Source: Isochrysis galbana
Taxonomy: Eukaryota > Haptophyta > Isochrysidales > Isochrysidaceae
DNA: 64,000 nucleotides
Direction of reading: 5' to 3'
Assembly (NCBI GenBank): GCA_018136815.1
Contig: CM030932.1
Location: forward strand, 9,300,001 to 9,364,000
A model generated the notes under the pieces. The model worked only from the letters and a program-made list of their open reading frames with translations, searched no databases and was not told the DNA's origin. Shown piece after piece: positions 51,124-62,531 of the stretch (positions are counted from its first letter, which is position 1; each line of letters begins with the position of its first letter). The position numbers and the translations under genes are program-made.

Positions 51124-51871
51124 CCTTCGCACACCTCTGCGCAGGTGCTTTGTACAACCACTTACAAGTTGGAAGGCGACGACCCCTCTCTCGCCCCCTT
51201 CCTCCCCCGTGTCATCGCGCCCTATCTCCGCGCCCTCGCCCCCTTCCTCCCCCGCGTCCTCGCCCCCTTCCTCCGCGTCCCCGCCCACCCTGCCGCTGCT
51301 CGCCCACGGTGTGCTCATGTCCGTCGCGTGGGGCGTGCTCCTCCCCTCGGGCGCCTTTTTCTCGCTCGCTTGGCGCTCCCGGCTCACCGGAGGCCGCTGG
51401 CTCCGTGTGCATCGCGTGGTGCAGGTGTGTTTCTCCCTCCTCGCCCCCCCCCCCCCCCATCGGCCCTCCCTCCCACGAAACAAGGCACTTCCCCCCCCCC
51501 CCCCGCTCTCTCATGGAAGCGGGCTTGCGGTGGCCGCCGCCGGCGTCGCGCTCGCCGTCGCGTGGGTGCCCCGAGGGCGCCACTTCTCGCACCCCCATCA
51601 CACGCTCGGGATCGTCGCCTTCGCCCTCGCCCTGCTGCAGCCGCTCAACGCGCTCGTGCGCGGCACGCCCGGCGCCCGCACCACACGCCGCGCCGTGTGG
51701 CGGGTCGCGCACAAGGGGACGGGCTACGCCGTGCTGCTCGGCGTGGGCGTCTACCAGGCCCTCTCGGGGCGCGCCCTCATGCCGAGCCAAGGCGACGCCG
51801 TTCTCGTCGCGTACGGGGTGCTCCTGGGCCTCTCCTTCGGGGTGCTCGCGGGGGGGCTCATGGTAGGGTGA
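51124..51871 (+). CDS. cytochrome b561-type membrane protein, 3' exons
   Basis: Cytochrome b561 domains pass electrons across membranes with two haems held by paired His. Visible helices: LLAHGVLMSVAWGVLLPSGA, then LRVHRVVQ (end of an exon), GLAVAAAGVALAVAWV, HHTLGIVAFALALLQPLNAL, VAHKGTGYAVLLGVGVYQAL and AYGVLLGLSFGVLAGGLMVG. His residues occur in four helices (AHG, VHR, HHT, AHK), as expected. An intron with two C runs (about 51428-51520) most likely ends before CGGGCTTGC. Upstream, an acceptor at about 51158 opens a Pro/Ser-rich stretch. Earlier exons, perhaps a DOMON domain, are missing, and a 5'-truncated LINE lies there. The stop at 51871 is followed by the same inverted-repeat end found at 2398-2418. 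Confidence 0.7.
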
Positions 51872-51934
51872 GAGTCCCCACAGGGAGGGGAAGAAACCCT
51901 GAGGGAAAGGAGACCAAATGAAGGCAAGCCGCCT
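51762..51934 (+). repeat. second copy of the Pack-element right end
   Basis: Nearly identical to 2245-2418, through the b561 stop codon to ACCAAATGAAGGCAAGCC. The similarity ends at GCCT, exactly where the element at 388-2418 ends. Confidence 0.85.
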
Positions 51935-52325
51935 GTACTCAATACCAATACTAGTACTTACTAAGATTATAGCTGAGCGCAAGCGAAATATTGTCGAAAT
52001 TTGGGGGGGGAAACGCGAAATATGGACGAAATATCGAACGAAATTTGGGCAGGTCTCAAACGAAACTCTGGCCTGTCCCTAACCGGTACTCGGTACCGCG
52101 TACCGCGTGGCGCGTGGCACTCTTGGCGTTGGCGTGCACGCGTGCACGGCCGATCGGGCGATCGGGCCATCACCCAAATTTTGCCAAAACATCGCGAAAA
52201 CTCACACCTCTTGCCAGGGCCAGGGCCAATGGCAATGGTGTTCACGGGTCACGGGGCATAACAAGTACTAAAGTATTCCTAATATATAATATATCAAGTA
52301 CCAAGTAAGTAAGTAGGGATAGCTC
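51935..52325. other. intergenic, no gene seen
   Basis: Contains repeated CGAAAT/CGAAATTTGGG units (51985-52050) and a GGTACCGCG-type short palindromic tract (52085-52125). Confidence 0.5.
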
Positions 52326-52327
52326 TA

Positions 52328-54894
52328 GAGGCTTGCGCTTCGCAGAGCGGCCCGCTTCGCAGAGCGCCCCCCCCCCTTCCCATGGCTCCCAGAGCCATCC
52401 CCAAGCCCCAAAGGAAGCCTAAGCCGGCCCCTGGGCACTATACTATCCAGGCCCGCGATCTCCGCGCCAGAAACCGCGCAGCCGCGCTCGATGACGTCCG
52501 GAAGGCTGCAGCGTACTGCCGAGCGAACAGCGTCGGAGCCAAAGCAGCAATGGCCACAGGGATGTTCCCGCTGGCAACGCGGCATAAGGTCACAGGAGAG
52601 CTGCAGAAAGCGCAGGGGGACGAGCAACGAACGCGCGACTCACACTCACAGATTCTCACAAATGTAGAGCGGCGCAAGCTCGCTGCATGGATCCTAGCGC
52701 GCGCTGACATGCATGAGCCCCAAAACAGGCACCAGATATCCGTCAAAGTGCGCGAGATGCTCGCGGAGCGGCACAGGTTCAACCGGGCGAAGAAGTTCGG
52801 CAAGGGTACAGTCCTCCTCAACACACCCGAGCTCAACCACGTGAACTCCGACCTCGACCTCTCCCATACGTTCTTCCAACGCATCTTCCCGTGGTGGCGT
52901 GCTCACGGTATCGACATCGAGGAGGGCAGCTCAAGGGCAGAAGAATATCGAAGGGGGAAGAAGTACACGGAGGAGGTTGTTCGTAACCACTTTCACGGCG
53001 AGTATGGTCTGCAGGCCGAGCTCATCGATGCAGGCGTCATGGACCCTGAGACGAAAGTAAGCATGCGCCCCACTCCTGCGCCCCCCGCCCAGCACTCGCG
53101 TGTACAAGCGCATGCGCTAAGTACGCCCCACTCTCGCCCGCATGTACCCAGGTGATCAAGGACACCCGCCGAGTTTTGAATGCGGACGAGACCCCGCAGG
53201 CCTTGGACGTCCCTCAACGCGGGCGGCGGGCGAAAGTGGCCAAGCGCAAGGGCAAGGCGGTCAAGCAGCGGGGGGGCAACACCAAGGAGTCCATCACGGT
53301 GATGATGACGTGGGATCTGTCCGGGTGGAACTACGGCGTGCAGCTGGTGGTGAAGAGGAAGTGGGCAACTTCTGACTTGGCCGTCGAGCCACCTTTGGGG
53401 ATGTGCACCTTTGACGATGGCGTCGACTTATTGCGTCGACAAACTCGGTCTTGTCTGCCAGTCCACGCCACCGAAGGCATGCAAACGGAGGAGACGTTTT
53501 TGACGTATTTACGGCGGCTGAATGCTTGGATAGATCAGCGGAGCGCGGTCGAAGTGGCAGCTGGGGGCACGCCCATTGAGCGACCTGTGGTTCTTTTGCT
53601 CGATAATCATGCCTCCCGTTTTAGCGACGGGGTGTTAGAGGCCACCACAGGTCAAGCGGCCGAGCTCGGCATACGTATTTTCACGGAGGAATCCGGCACG
53701 TCCGGATTCCTCCAAGCCCTAGACCAGTTCAACTCCTCGTTTCACAGGTGCTACAACAAGGCTAGGGATGCGTACAAGGACGCCTACCTTGCAGCACAGG
53801 GAAGGGAGCTCCAGACCCTTTCCCTCGCCGACTTCATATCCATATTGGGTGGTTCCAAGCGCCTCGGCGTCCCCGGGATGTGGTTCACATGGTGCGACCA
53901 ATACGACATCATAAAGGCGTGGAAGCGTGTAGGTGTGGCGGGGAATAGGCTTTGCCCAGAGCTCATTGACCGCTCACACTTTGTTGACCAATCAACGAAC
54001 AGGGGCGTCTCGAGCAACGCGGACGTGTCCTCTCCAGGCCCGTCCACCCTTGCCGAGGCTAAGAAGACGCCGCCGGGTGTGCGGCGTGGAAGCTTGGCGG
54101 CCGCTGAAGCAAAAATGGCACAGCTTGAGGCTTTCGCTCGGAAGATGCAAGACAAGGCGGAGGCACCTTATGACCCGTCTCGTGGCGTGCTTTCTATGAG
54201 TTCAGCTAGTGGCTCGGGCGCTCGGGCGAGCGCAGGTGACGCGACCGATTGCGACTCGGACGCGGATAGCGATGGTGACAACGGGGCAGCGGGTCAGCGC
54301 AGGATCCGGCTGTTCGAGCTATCGGGCTCTTGGACCCTTAGAGATATGCAGGCAGAGAAGGCTAAGAGGCGCGCGTTGGCAACTCAGGGCGCTCAGGAGG
54401 CGCAAAGGAGGAAGGCAGCACGGCTTGAGCGGACTACCGTAGCAGATGAACTCGCGCAAGCGCGGGTCACCTCCTTCCGGGCATGTGAGATGATGTGTAC
54501 GTGTGCGACTGATCCGTGCCCGTGGGTGGGTTTCATGTTGTGTTCATGTGGAAACTTGAAGAAAGGGGTGTGCAAGAAGAGGGAGTGTGTGCAACGTCGA
54601 AGGGGTGCAGCTTCCGGGCTTGAAGGCGCCCTCGTGGCGCAAGAGGCTGCCGTGAGTGCCTGCCCCCCTGCCCTTGATGTCGGGGCTGGTTTGTGAGGCT
54701 CCTGCTTTCGCGCGCGCGCTTGCGTAGAACGTCACTGTGAGTCACCACCACTATCTTTTGAAAAAAGAAGCACATGTCGGCCTAGATAGTGACAGGGGGC
54801 AACTTTCATCTAGTTGGAGCAACTTCTAGAGGTCTAAGGCTCAAATTTTAAGCTTTCCAATAGAAATGGGGCCGTTTTGAGAAGCTCAAGCCTC
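52328..54894 (+). mobile_element. pogo/Tigger-like DNA transposon with TA TSD
   Basis: Termini GAGGCTTGCGCTTCGC (from 52328) and, inverted, GAGGCTTGAGCTTCTC (to 54894) match at 14 of 16 positions. Each is flanked by TA (52326-52327 and 54895-54896), the target of Tc1/mariner/pogo elements. The 2,567-bp element holds one spliced transposase gene with an open frame, so it may be intact. Near the left end GGCCCGCTTCGCAGAGC is an extra copy of the preceding 17-mer. A 57-bp solo left end lies at 4722. Confidence 0.8.
52382..54696 (+). CDS. pogo-like DDE transposase with one intron
   Basis: Transposases of this class cut and paste the element at TA sites. Exons 52382-53056 and 53152-54696 (95-bp GT-AG intron, join DPETK/VIKDT) give 739 residues. 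The N-terminus is basic with helix-turn-helix-like stretches (LDDVRKAAAYCRANSVGAKA, then RRKLAAWILARADMHEP as in CENP-B/Tigger DNA-binding domains). The catalytic core shows LNADETPQ, VVLLLDNHASRF and LQALDQFNSSFH, candidate Asp residues in DDE_1 spacing. A C-terminal acidic Ser-rich region and a Cys-rich end (CTCATDPCPW, CSCGNLKKGVCKKREC) follow, an unusual zinc-binding-like tail. The frame is open throughout. Confidence 0.78.
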
Positions 54895-54896
54895 TA

Positions 54897-55388
54897 CAGA
54901 CATTGTACTCCTACAGTGTCCCCTCCCTCTCTCAGCACGCACAGTCCCGCCCGGCGCCGCCTGAACCCTAGCGGGCTCCGCCTGCCTTCTATTTTTATCC
55001 GCCAAATCTCCGTGCGCGGGGTCAAGGCCGCGTGCGCGGCAAACTTTGGTTGGCGAAGAGCCCCTTCCCTCCCCCCCCCCCTTTCCCCCCCCCCGCCCCC
55101 CCCCCCCCTCCCCCCCCCCGCCGCCGCCCCCCGACGCTGTCGGCCACCGGCGGCGAGAGGCGAGATCGACGCTCGGCCCTCGCCCCCCCCCCCCCCCCCC
55201 CTACTTCCCCCCCCCCCCCCCCCCCCGCCCCCCCTGGCCCGTCCTCCGCCTGCCCGCCCTCGCCCCCCCCTTCCCCCCCTCCCCCTCCCCCCCCCCCCTT
55301 TCCCCCAGGGCGGCTCCTGCCCCCCGCGCTCTCGCAGTCGCAAGCTCGCCACTACCTCCCCCGTACGCCCCCCCCACCCACAGAAGCC
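54897..55388. other. 5' flank of the ACP gene, long C tracts
   Basis: From 55070 to 55318 nearly the whole sequence is C runs of 8-20 interrupted by T, G or A. It may be an intron of the 5' UTR or a promoter. The tracts give long but meaningless Pro-rich frames. Confidence 0.5.
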
Positions 55389-55763
55389 ATGCAGCTCCGC
55401 TCCACCATCCTCGCCGCGATCATCGCCTTCGTCTCCGCCTTCAACGGCGCGAGCAAGATCGGACACAGCTCCTTCGTCGCCCGCGCTACTTCCGCCGCTG
55501 CTCCGCGCTTCGCCGCCGTGTCGATGTCTGAGGAGGTCGAGGAGAAGGTCAAGGGCATCATTGCGGAGCAGCTCGGCGTCGAGGTTGCCTCTGTCACCCC
55601 AGATGCCTCGTTCACCGAGGACCTTGGAGCCGATTCGCTCGACGCCGTTGAGCTCATCATGGCCATCGAGGAGGCCTTCGACATCGAAATTCCGGATGAG
55701 GAGGCTGAGTCCATGACCACCCCGGCTGAGTGCGTCGCTGCCATCAAGGCCAAGCTCGCCTAA
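55389..55763 (+). CDS. plastid acyl carrier protein
   Basis: Acyl carrier protein holds growing fatty-acyl chains on a phosphopantetheine arm in type II fatty-acid synthesis. The 124-residue protein starts with a signal peptide ([18 protein letters not shown]), and FN at the expected cut gives the A/S-F motif of complex red plastids. A transit-like stretch rich in Ala/Ser/Arg follows to about residue 45. The mature domain reads [35 protein letters not shown] with the Ser that carries the cofactor, [13 protein letters not shown] and [10 protein letters not shown]. Length and order are typical, and the Met at 55389 is the only start that gives the signal peptide. Confidence 0.93.
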   Translation: MQLRSTILAAIIAFVSAFNGASKIGHSSFVARATSAAAPRFAAVSMSEEVEEKVKGIIAEQLGVEVASVTPDASFTEDLGADSLDAVELIMAIEEAFDIEIPDEEAESMTTPAECVAAIKAKLA

Positions 55764-56529
55764 ATGCTGTATGCTGCTCAGCGGGGAAGCTGCCCGCAGA
55801 CCTGACTATTGGCATGAGCTGGAGTGCGTGCTCGTCATCTTGTGCAGACTCTCGACTTTTCTGTGGTCTGCGTGGATGACGAGGGGCGGGGGAGGGTAGC
55901 AGAGGGACTCTCTGGGTTCCAGAGTTTGGTTGTTTCTGACACTCAGGGCAAGTAGCAGCCTGGGTCAGCACATGCGCTGACGCTCTCTGTTCGAGCGTCA
56001 CGCTCTCAGGCTATGCAACTAGCCGTACTTTCTGTGCTGCTTGTGACGACAACAGCTGTACTGGCTCCCTTTCCTTCTCATGTGCCTCTCTCGGTCCTGC
56101 AGCAGATGTCTGTGTACCACCATGCGCCCCTGGCAACCACAATATCACATGTATTTAGGTTATTCTCGCTGCTTGTGCTCGCATCGGCATCTTGATACTG
56201 ATGACCGTAAGAGCACATAGACAGCGCACGTATGAAAGTAAAGGGGAAAACTATTTTTGAGGTGTTGCGTGTTGCCAACGGGCACGTCCTGATCCTGCGA
56301 TCGCCCTGCAGCTGCTGTTTAGGTCACGTCACCCCACATGGATCGCCCTAAGTCGCGGGCGCCGACGCACCAGCAAGCCTCAGGCCCGCCTGACCACTCC
56401 GCTATCATGCACCCGCCTCCCTCGGTGAGCACTCACGGGGAGTGTGGTGGTTGTGGGCGGGAAGTGGAAGTGCTGTGACAAGTGACAAGTGCGAAAGCTG
56501 AAAGTGACAAAACAGTGCAAGTATTAAGT
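55764..56529. other. intergenic, no gene seen
   Basis: The 3' flank of the ACP gene, followed by mixed sequence with no coding signal. Confidence 0.5.
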
Positions 56530-56822
56530 ATTCATGTTTGGACAAAATGGGAGCCTCCCAGAGGCCTCTGTCTGCCTAGCGACCAGGGATGGTGGAGAGG
56601 TCAGCTCGAGGGCAGGCCCATCGCGGGCGTGCGATTGCGAGTCGCGCGACCCACGCCAACTAGGGCGGGTCTGGGGCTCAGGCTGTTGAGTGGCCCCAAC
56701 CCCTGCTAGAAGGCAGGGGCGCTTGGGTGGGTTGTGCGGGCCCACTCAGGAGGATGTCCGCGATGGAGTGAGTGGGGCGCGAGGCCCCCATTGACCCCCA
56801 CCTACCACCTATAAAAGTAGGT
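56530..56822 (-). mobile_element. R2-type GC-rich element, partial
   Basis: On the minus strand it follows the element at 21406: CAACCTACTTTTATA head, GGGTCAATGGGGGCCTCGCGCC, CTCCATCGCGGACA, GCCCCTGCC with GGCAGGGG spacing, CTCGAGCTGAC, then CCCTGGTCGC(T/C)AGGCA(G/T)ACAGAGGCC across the site where the hAT sits in the other copy. It ends at about 56530. This copy shows the empty hAT site. Confidence 0.65.
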
Positions 56823-57576
56823 TGCAGTGCTTCCCTTCTACACCTACCACAGCAAAGTACTCGTGCTAAGGAGTGCATCAGCACACACGCACGCTGACAG
56901 GTGGCTCTTGCAGAACGCAGAACGAGGTCTCGCAAGGTTTCACATCGACCGCAGGTTCAGGCGTGAACAACCACGGGGGCGACAGCAAGCATGAGGTGCC
57001 CACGCCTGCTCAAGAGAGACACACAGGTAACGTGTTTCTGCCACAGAGGACGTGCAACGGCAGCACGGAAGATGCCTTAGACACGAAACACAAGCACAAG
57101 AAAATAGTAGTAGTAAGCCAATGGCCCGTGCGACAACACCTGCATGAGGTGCTATAGGTGCTCTATGGGCACATCCTGGCTGTACCAGTATCGCAAACTA
57201 GACCATGGCTGTCGGCGGTGCGCAAACAACGCTCCCTGCCGCAAGTTCAACCGCCCAGAGGAGGCGGGATTTATGGTGCCAAAACACTACTCCTCGCGAC
57301 CAAGACCATCGCAAGTCTTGTCATCGCAAGTCTTGTCGATGTTGGCATGCTCACATCGAAAGCGCGTTGACGCACCGAGGCGAGGTGCGCCACTTGAAAT
57401 TTAAAGCCGGAAATAGGATGAGTCTAGGGGTTGTGATGGCAGCTAGAAGACTGAGAGGCGGGCGTGGAGCTCACGAGCAAGGTTATGAGCCTACAAGCAA
57501 ATAGAAAGCGGATGAGTAGAGCAAAGGATCGGAGTCCGGAGCGGCGAGACATCGTCGACCTCATCGGGCCCAATGT
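56823..57576. other. intergenic, no gene seen
   Basis: Mixed sequence downstream of the sigma-factor gene. A CATCGCAAGTCTTGT unit is directly repeated near 57308-57340. Confidence 0.45.
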
Positions 57577-59361
57577 CTACATGTACATCTTGTGCGGGTC
57601 GAACGCGACGAGATTGCGATGCTGCTGCGGCCGCTTGAGCTTGCGCAATGCACGGGCTTCAATTTGTCGCACGCGATCTTTGGGCAGTTCAAACACATGT
57701 CCAATCTCCTCGAACGACCGTCGATCGCGCCCCTCCAGTCCGTAGCGCAGGCAAAGGACTTCCCGCTCCAGAGGATGAAGCGCGGAGAGCAGAGATTGGT
57801 GAATCTGCTCTTGAAGAAGAGCAGTTTCCAAAAAGTGCTCCGGCTTCGGCGCCTCATCAGGGATTAAGTCAAGCCATGCCTGAAAAGACAAGGGGCGTGG
57901 GGCGTAAGCGATCTTAGCCCCGAGCTGAGCATCGCAGAGCAGGCAACCGTCTTGGCGAGCGGAGGAACGGCTACACGTTAGGCCATGGAGCTCGCGGTTG
58001 GTACAGATCCATTCATTGCGCTAGCAAAACACACCTTGTCCTCAGACGTACGCTTGTTCACAAAGCAAGGTGCCTCCAATGAGATTAGCTCGCGAGATGA
58101 TGTCAGCGCAAGGCGCAGCTTCGCCTGCGGCCCATGTGAAGCGATATCAGTTGCGAGTCGCGCAGGGAGCGCAGCAGCACTGCTCCGGCTACGACAGAGA
58201 GGGATCTTTTTTGGAGCGGATTGTGGCACGGCTCACACCTGGGATATGCGTAGTGAAGCAGCAAGTTCCTCGTCTGAAGGTTGCCTACCCTCATTCAAGA
58301 AGAAGTTCGTGCGCGTTTTGCGAATCGAGTTTACGCAGTCGTTCATGTGAACTGGCAGTCGGATCGTGCGCGAGAAGTCTGCCAGAGCACGCGTCACTGA
58401 CTGCTTGATCCAATAATGTGCATACGTGCTGAAGCGGCACTTGTGCTGCGGGTCGAACTTGTCGACAGCAGTGATGAGACCAAAAGAGCCTTCCTGGATC
58501 AGATCCTGAATATTGACGCCCCTGTTGGCATATTTCTTCGCGATGGACACGACGAGCCGAAGGTTAGAAGTGATCATACGGTCCTTGGCAAGTTCCTGAA
58601 GCCATGCAGGCAGTGCCGTTGTCAGGTCAGGGCACAAGAGAAAAGTTCGGAGAAGAGGAATGCAAGATTTGTTCGAAGGAGCGGCGCACGAGCGCCTCGC
58701 GACAGACTTTTGCAAAGTGCAGCCGACGCACCATGATCCGTAATTGTTCGTCGAAACGTTCGAGCTCGCGCTCACCCTCCCCAAAGCCACCGACTGCACT
58801 AGCCCATTCTGCCCGGTCAGGAGGTCGTTCAAGCGATTGCATGAGCTCATGCCGTACACGAAGCCAGCTGTGCATGCGAGGGAGGGTGAATCATCAACAG
58901 TTGCGGAAGGAAAGAAGCTAGCGTAAGACGATGGAATCGACAATCGACGTAAACTCTACGATTCGCCTCGTTGCATGGTCTCAGGCGCGCGGGGGGGGGG
59001 GGGGCCTTCGGGGATCAAGTACACGCAGTCTCCAGCTGTGTGCGCCTTAACCGCTCCACCGCAGCACTCACCGCAGCAGTTCCTTAACGGCGGTTGCAAG
59101 TCGGACTTCCTCCTCATTGTCGAGTAGCTGTCTGGTGCCGATAGATGTCAGATACCAGCGCATCGCCTCGTCGCTCACGGCTGCGTCCCTTTTCCTGCCA
59201 AAGGAGCGTGTGCGCTCGGGCACCGATGCGGCACGGCTCTTGAGAGCAACCATCGAGGGCGAGAGGGCGCGACGCGAGAGCAAGCGGAGCGGGCGGGCGG
59301 CGGTGTGCACCGCGCGCGCGTGGCTCAGCCCGAGCGCTAGCAGCGCGAGCGTCCACCACAT
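57577..59361 (-). CDS. nuclear-encoded plastid sigma-70 factor
   Basis: Sigma factors direct the bacterial-type plastid RNA polymerase to promoters. Five exons on the minus strand (59361-59072, 58867-58732, 58595-58239, 58124-58035, 57879-57577; GT-AG, frame kept) give 391 residues. The N-terminus is a signal peptide (MWWTLALLALGLSHARAV) plus a basic Ser/Ala/Arg stretch. Region 1.2: AMRWYLTSIGTRQLLDNEEE. Region 2: NLRLVVSIAKKYANRGVNIQ, DLIQEGSFGLITAVDKFD, FSTYAHYWIKQSVTRAL. Region 3: ISLEAP, region 4: LEREVLCLRYGLEG, then SFEEIGHVFELPKDRVRQIE and ARALRKLKR, the -35-binding helix-turn-helix. It ends a few residues after region 4, as usual. Confidence 0.9.
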
Positions 59362-59937
59362 CCGACGGCGAGGGAAGAGAGAGAGAGAGAGAGAGGCAGG
59401 GAGGGAGAGGGAGAGAGGGGAGAAGTGGGGGGGGGTCCTCTCGCCCCCCCCCCCTCCCTCTCTCCCCGCAGCAGCCCCCCCCCCTCGCCTCCCTCCCCCC
59501 TAACCTCCTCTCTTTTTCCACATACACACCATACTCTCTTATCGCTATAGTACTCGAAGATGTTCTCTCAAGCAGCGTAGGGCATCATCTTCCCTTCATG
59601 CACAGTACTACTACTGGAGTACAGTTGTCCTCTTCTTCCAAAGGGATGTGAGGGTTGTGAGGGAGAAAGTTGTAATGTATTGGGTAAGGGAGCGAGGAGA
59701 CGAAGCAGGCTGGAGTTGAGAAGAAAGGGGAGCCACTCACTCTCCTTCAAGAGCAGTGGCGGCCGGGGAGGGGGAGCCACGACGCGCCGTGGGAGAGGAG
59801 AGTGAAGAGATCGCGCCTGAGGAGAGAGAAGAGAGCGGCGGGTGAGCAGGCCAGCAATCGGGCAGAGGAAGAGGCAGAAAAGGGGGAGAGAGGGAGAGGG
59901 AGAGGGAGGGAAACAGAGAGAGAGAGAGAGCGAGAGG

Positions 59938-59968
<31 letters not shown>

Positions 59969-60010
59969 AGAGAGAGAGAGGGAGGAGGGAGAGAGAGAGA
60001 GAGAGTGAGT

Positions 60011-60047
<37 letters not shown>

Positions 60048-60062
60048 AGAGAGAGAGGGAGA

Positions 60063-60098
<36 letters not shown>

Positions 60099-60328
60099 AA
60101 GAGAGAGAGAGAGAGAGGGGGAGAGAGAGAGAGAAGGGGACCCACACAAAGGACCGGATGAAGAGAGAGGGAGACGCGGCGATCGGCAGAGGCGCTGATG
60201 AGCTCAATTCCAGATGCGACGGGCGAGCGAGATACCTCTTCCCCGGCCAAAAGCTCCTCACCTCCCGTCCTCCTCCCGGTATTCTCGCCGCGCGAGTTTT
60301 CTTCTCGTCCGACGCGCCAAGGACGCCT
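59362..60328. repeat. GA-rich simple repeats before the gap
   Basis: (GA)n and (GGGA)n tracts fill 59375-59430 and most of 59880-60140. Long Ser-Leu or Arg-Glu open frames here are artefacts of the repeat. The stretch ends at the assembly gap, which it probably caused. Confidence 0.85.
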
Positions 60329-60428
60329 NNNNNNNNNNNNNNNNNNNNNNNNNNNNNNNNNNNNNNNNNNNNNNNNNNNNNNNNNNNNNNNNNNNNNNNN
60401 NNNNNNNNNNNNNNNNNNNNNNNNNNNN
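60329..60428. other. assembly gap, 100 N
   Basis: Exactly 100 N, the usual size for a gap of unknown length. Confidence 1.
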
Positions 60429-60646
60429 TGATCCCACAGAGATTTCGCACGATCCGGACCAAACATTTTGGTCACAAGGAAAACGGACAAAAATTCCGTC
60501 CTAGAAACGAGGACCACGTCCTAGAAATTCTTGGATTTCTAGGACTCTGCCGATCATGTCTCCATAATAGCCTATGGTGAGCTTATGAGACATCCCATCA
60601 CCTGAAGCAAACCATCTCCACATCCCATTCAACCTTAGCTCTCCCC

Positions 60647-60772
60647 ATGACCAACTCTGCGGAGCTTGTCTTTGCTTACTTCTGCTACCACATTCAGCAT
60701 GCGGTGCTGCACTCGCACTCGGGCGTCCGCTCGCACCAGAGGAGTTTTATTTTAGACCTTGTGGAGCAGTAA
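60647..60772 (+). CDS. possible small ORF or terminal exon
   Basis: From an ATG at 60647 the frame reads MTNSAELVFAYFCYHIQHAV, then a HSHSGVRSHQRS stretch and FILDLVEQ before the stop. The 41 codons look more protein-like than their surroundings and could be the last exon of a gene interrupted by the gap. No family is recognised. Confidence 0.3.
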   Translation: MTNSAELVFAYFCYHIQHAVLHSHSGVRSHQRSFILDLVEQ

Positions 60773-60778
60773 CGTGAC

Positions 60779-60995
60779 CATACGGGTATTTGTACTGTAG
60801 AAAGTAGAAAGTAGAAAGGGGAAAGGGGATTGTACTCTTAGATATGGCGTTATACTGATAGACTGATAGACAAGGGGCGCTGCGCCCCCAAACTTGCATC
60901 CCACTTGTAGAGAGGGCCCAAACTTCTAACGAGTTCGAGCATCCACCCAAACTTGCAGAAAATTTTGTAAAAGTTTTTACCCATCCCTATCGGGG
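60779..60995 (-). repeat. dispersed repeat, copy 2
   Basis: Inverse copy of the 17915-18110 repeat, with the same order of GCAAGTTTGGG and GGGCCCTCTCTACAAGTGGG blocks. Confidence 0.6.
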
Positions 60996-61189
60996 GTTGT
61001 GGAGCGCCCTCTCTCTTTCTCTCGAAAGAGAAGGGAAGTTTCTCCACCTTTCTTCCTCCCAGGCGCCTCGCAAATGCAAATAGGTTTAATTTGCTATCTT
61101 CCCTGCGCTTCTTTATCTGCTTCTGGGGGCAATCAGGTTTAATTTGCAATCTCATCGCATCTTCCCCTTAGGCACACCGCACTTCTCTC

Positions 61190-62531
61190 GTCTTATTCGG
61201 TAGGTCTCTTGGAATCCTGCGTAGCAAGATTGCCCCTCGTTTCCGTTATGGTGCGATTCCCGTTCCAGACAAGATCGCCGACAGATCGCCTTCTGATCGT
61301 CGTCCGTCGTCGTCTGGCCGGAGTGTTTGGGTTTGATTCCAGTCGAGTTATGTGAGAAAGTCGTGGGGCGAGAGTCGGGGTGTTTTCCTGGGTGTCTTTG
61401 TCCGTCGTCCTGTCGTCAGTCGTCATCCGTCGTCGCTCTCGCTCTCGTCGCTCTCGCTCTCGTAACACTCAGACCCTACAATCTCGCCTCGCCTCGCCAG
61501 CCCCTGCCATCACAGCCCTCCTCACACTCACCCTCGCCTCTCGCTACTCGCTCGATGTCGCTCTCGCCGCCGTCCTCGCCCAAGCCCGCCTGCCCGCCTT
61601 CCTCTGCTGACGGGCTTCAGCCCGTCAGCACCTCTGAAGCCGTCTCCTCCGCCGCGCCTGCCGCCGGCATTCCTCCTTCCTCATTGCCCTCAGGCCCTAT
61701 GGGCCATCCCAATTCGTCAGGTGTAGAATCCTATCCGGTGCGTCCCGCGCTGGACGTCTCAATGGGGGTCACCCCCACCTCTGCAGAGTCGGGCACCATG
61801 CCTGCCCTGCCCCCTTTCTCCTCTCCGGACGGACATCCCCCCCCACCCTCGCAGTGGGAGGTGATGCCCTCCCTTTCCTCGCCTCCTGATCTCTCTGCGG
61901 TCCCCCCACCATCATCTCCGCCATCGCCGCCGGAACCCATGGGAGACACGTCCAAGCCCGAGTCTTTCCAGGGTGAGGATAATCCTCTGGAAGGATTCCT
62001 CCCCTCTTCTCGCTCAGGCCTCGAGGCACCGCCATCCCTGCCATCGGACTCGGAGGCAGCCTATGAGCCCTACCTCACCTCCCTCGAACGACTCTCGGTC
62101 GCCTCGGTCGCGCCAAGTCAGCCATCTCGGTGTGAGGAGGCCCCGGGCCTGCTGCCCGACTCCCTTCTTCATCTCTCTCCTTCTCCTTCTCCACCGTCTG
62201 CTACGGTCCCGCCGCCAACTTCTTCGGCTTCACCGGGGCTCAACCCCGTCGAGCTGCGCTATATCGAGCTCCTGCAGGCCATGGCCGCACAATTCTCACA
62301 GCAGCTTGCCGCGGTCACCAGCGCGATTGAACGGGGTCGACTCCCTCCTGCTCCAGTCCAGGCAGCAGGCAGCCAGCCCGCCTCCACCTCCATCCGATGA
62401 TGGCGGCGAAGTTGTTTTGCCTCCGCCACCGCGCCCCCTCGCTCCTCATCGAAACCTAAAAAGGTTCATAAGGACAAGAAGAAGGATCGCCGCCGCCGCC
62501 GCTACAGTCCTTCTACTTCTTCGTCCTCCTC
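61190..62531 (+). mobile_element. possible retroelement leader with Pro/Ser-rich ORF, fossil
   Basis: A CGTCGT/CTCTCG-rich leader is followed by an ORF (about 61555-62400) starting MSLSPPSSPKPACPPSSADG, Pro/Ser-rich throughout, with one helical segment (LNPVELRYIELLQAMAAQFS) near the C-terminus. A basic Lys/Arg-rich stretch follows in another frame up to the LINE insertion at 62531. It is related to 6741-7318. A gag-like protein of an LTR-type element is the best guess. No enzymatic domain is visible, and the copy is incomplete. Confidence 0.35.

Noticed and set aside
55032-55388. Pro-rich N-terminal extension of the acyl carrier protein
   Set aside because: The frame runs through C homopolymers. 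The Met at 55389 gives a normal signal peptide and family length.
59568-60462. Long Ser-Leu-rich and Arg-Glu-rich open frames
   Set aside because: They come from (GA)n repeats on either strand and partly cross the assembly gap.
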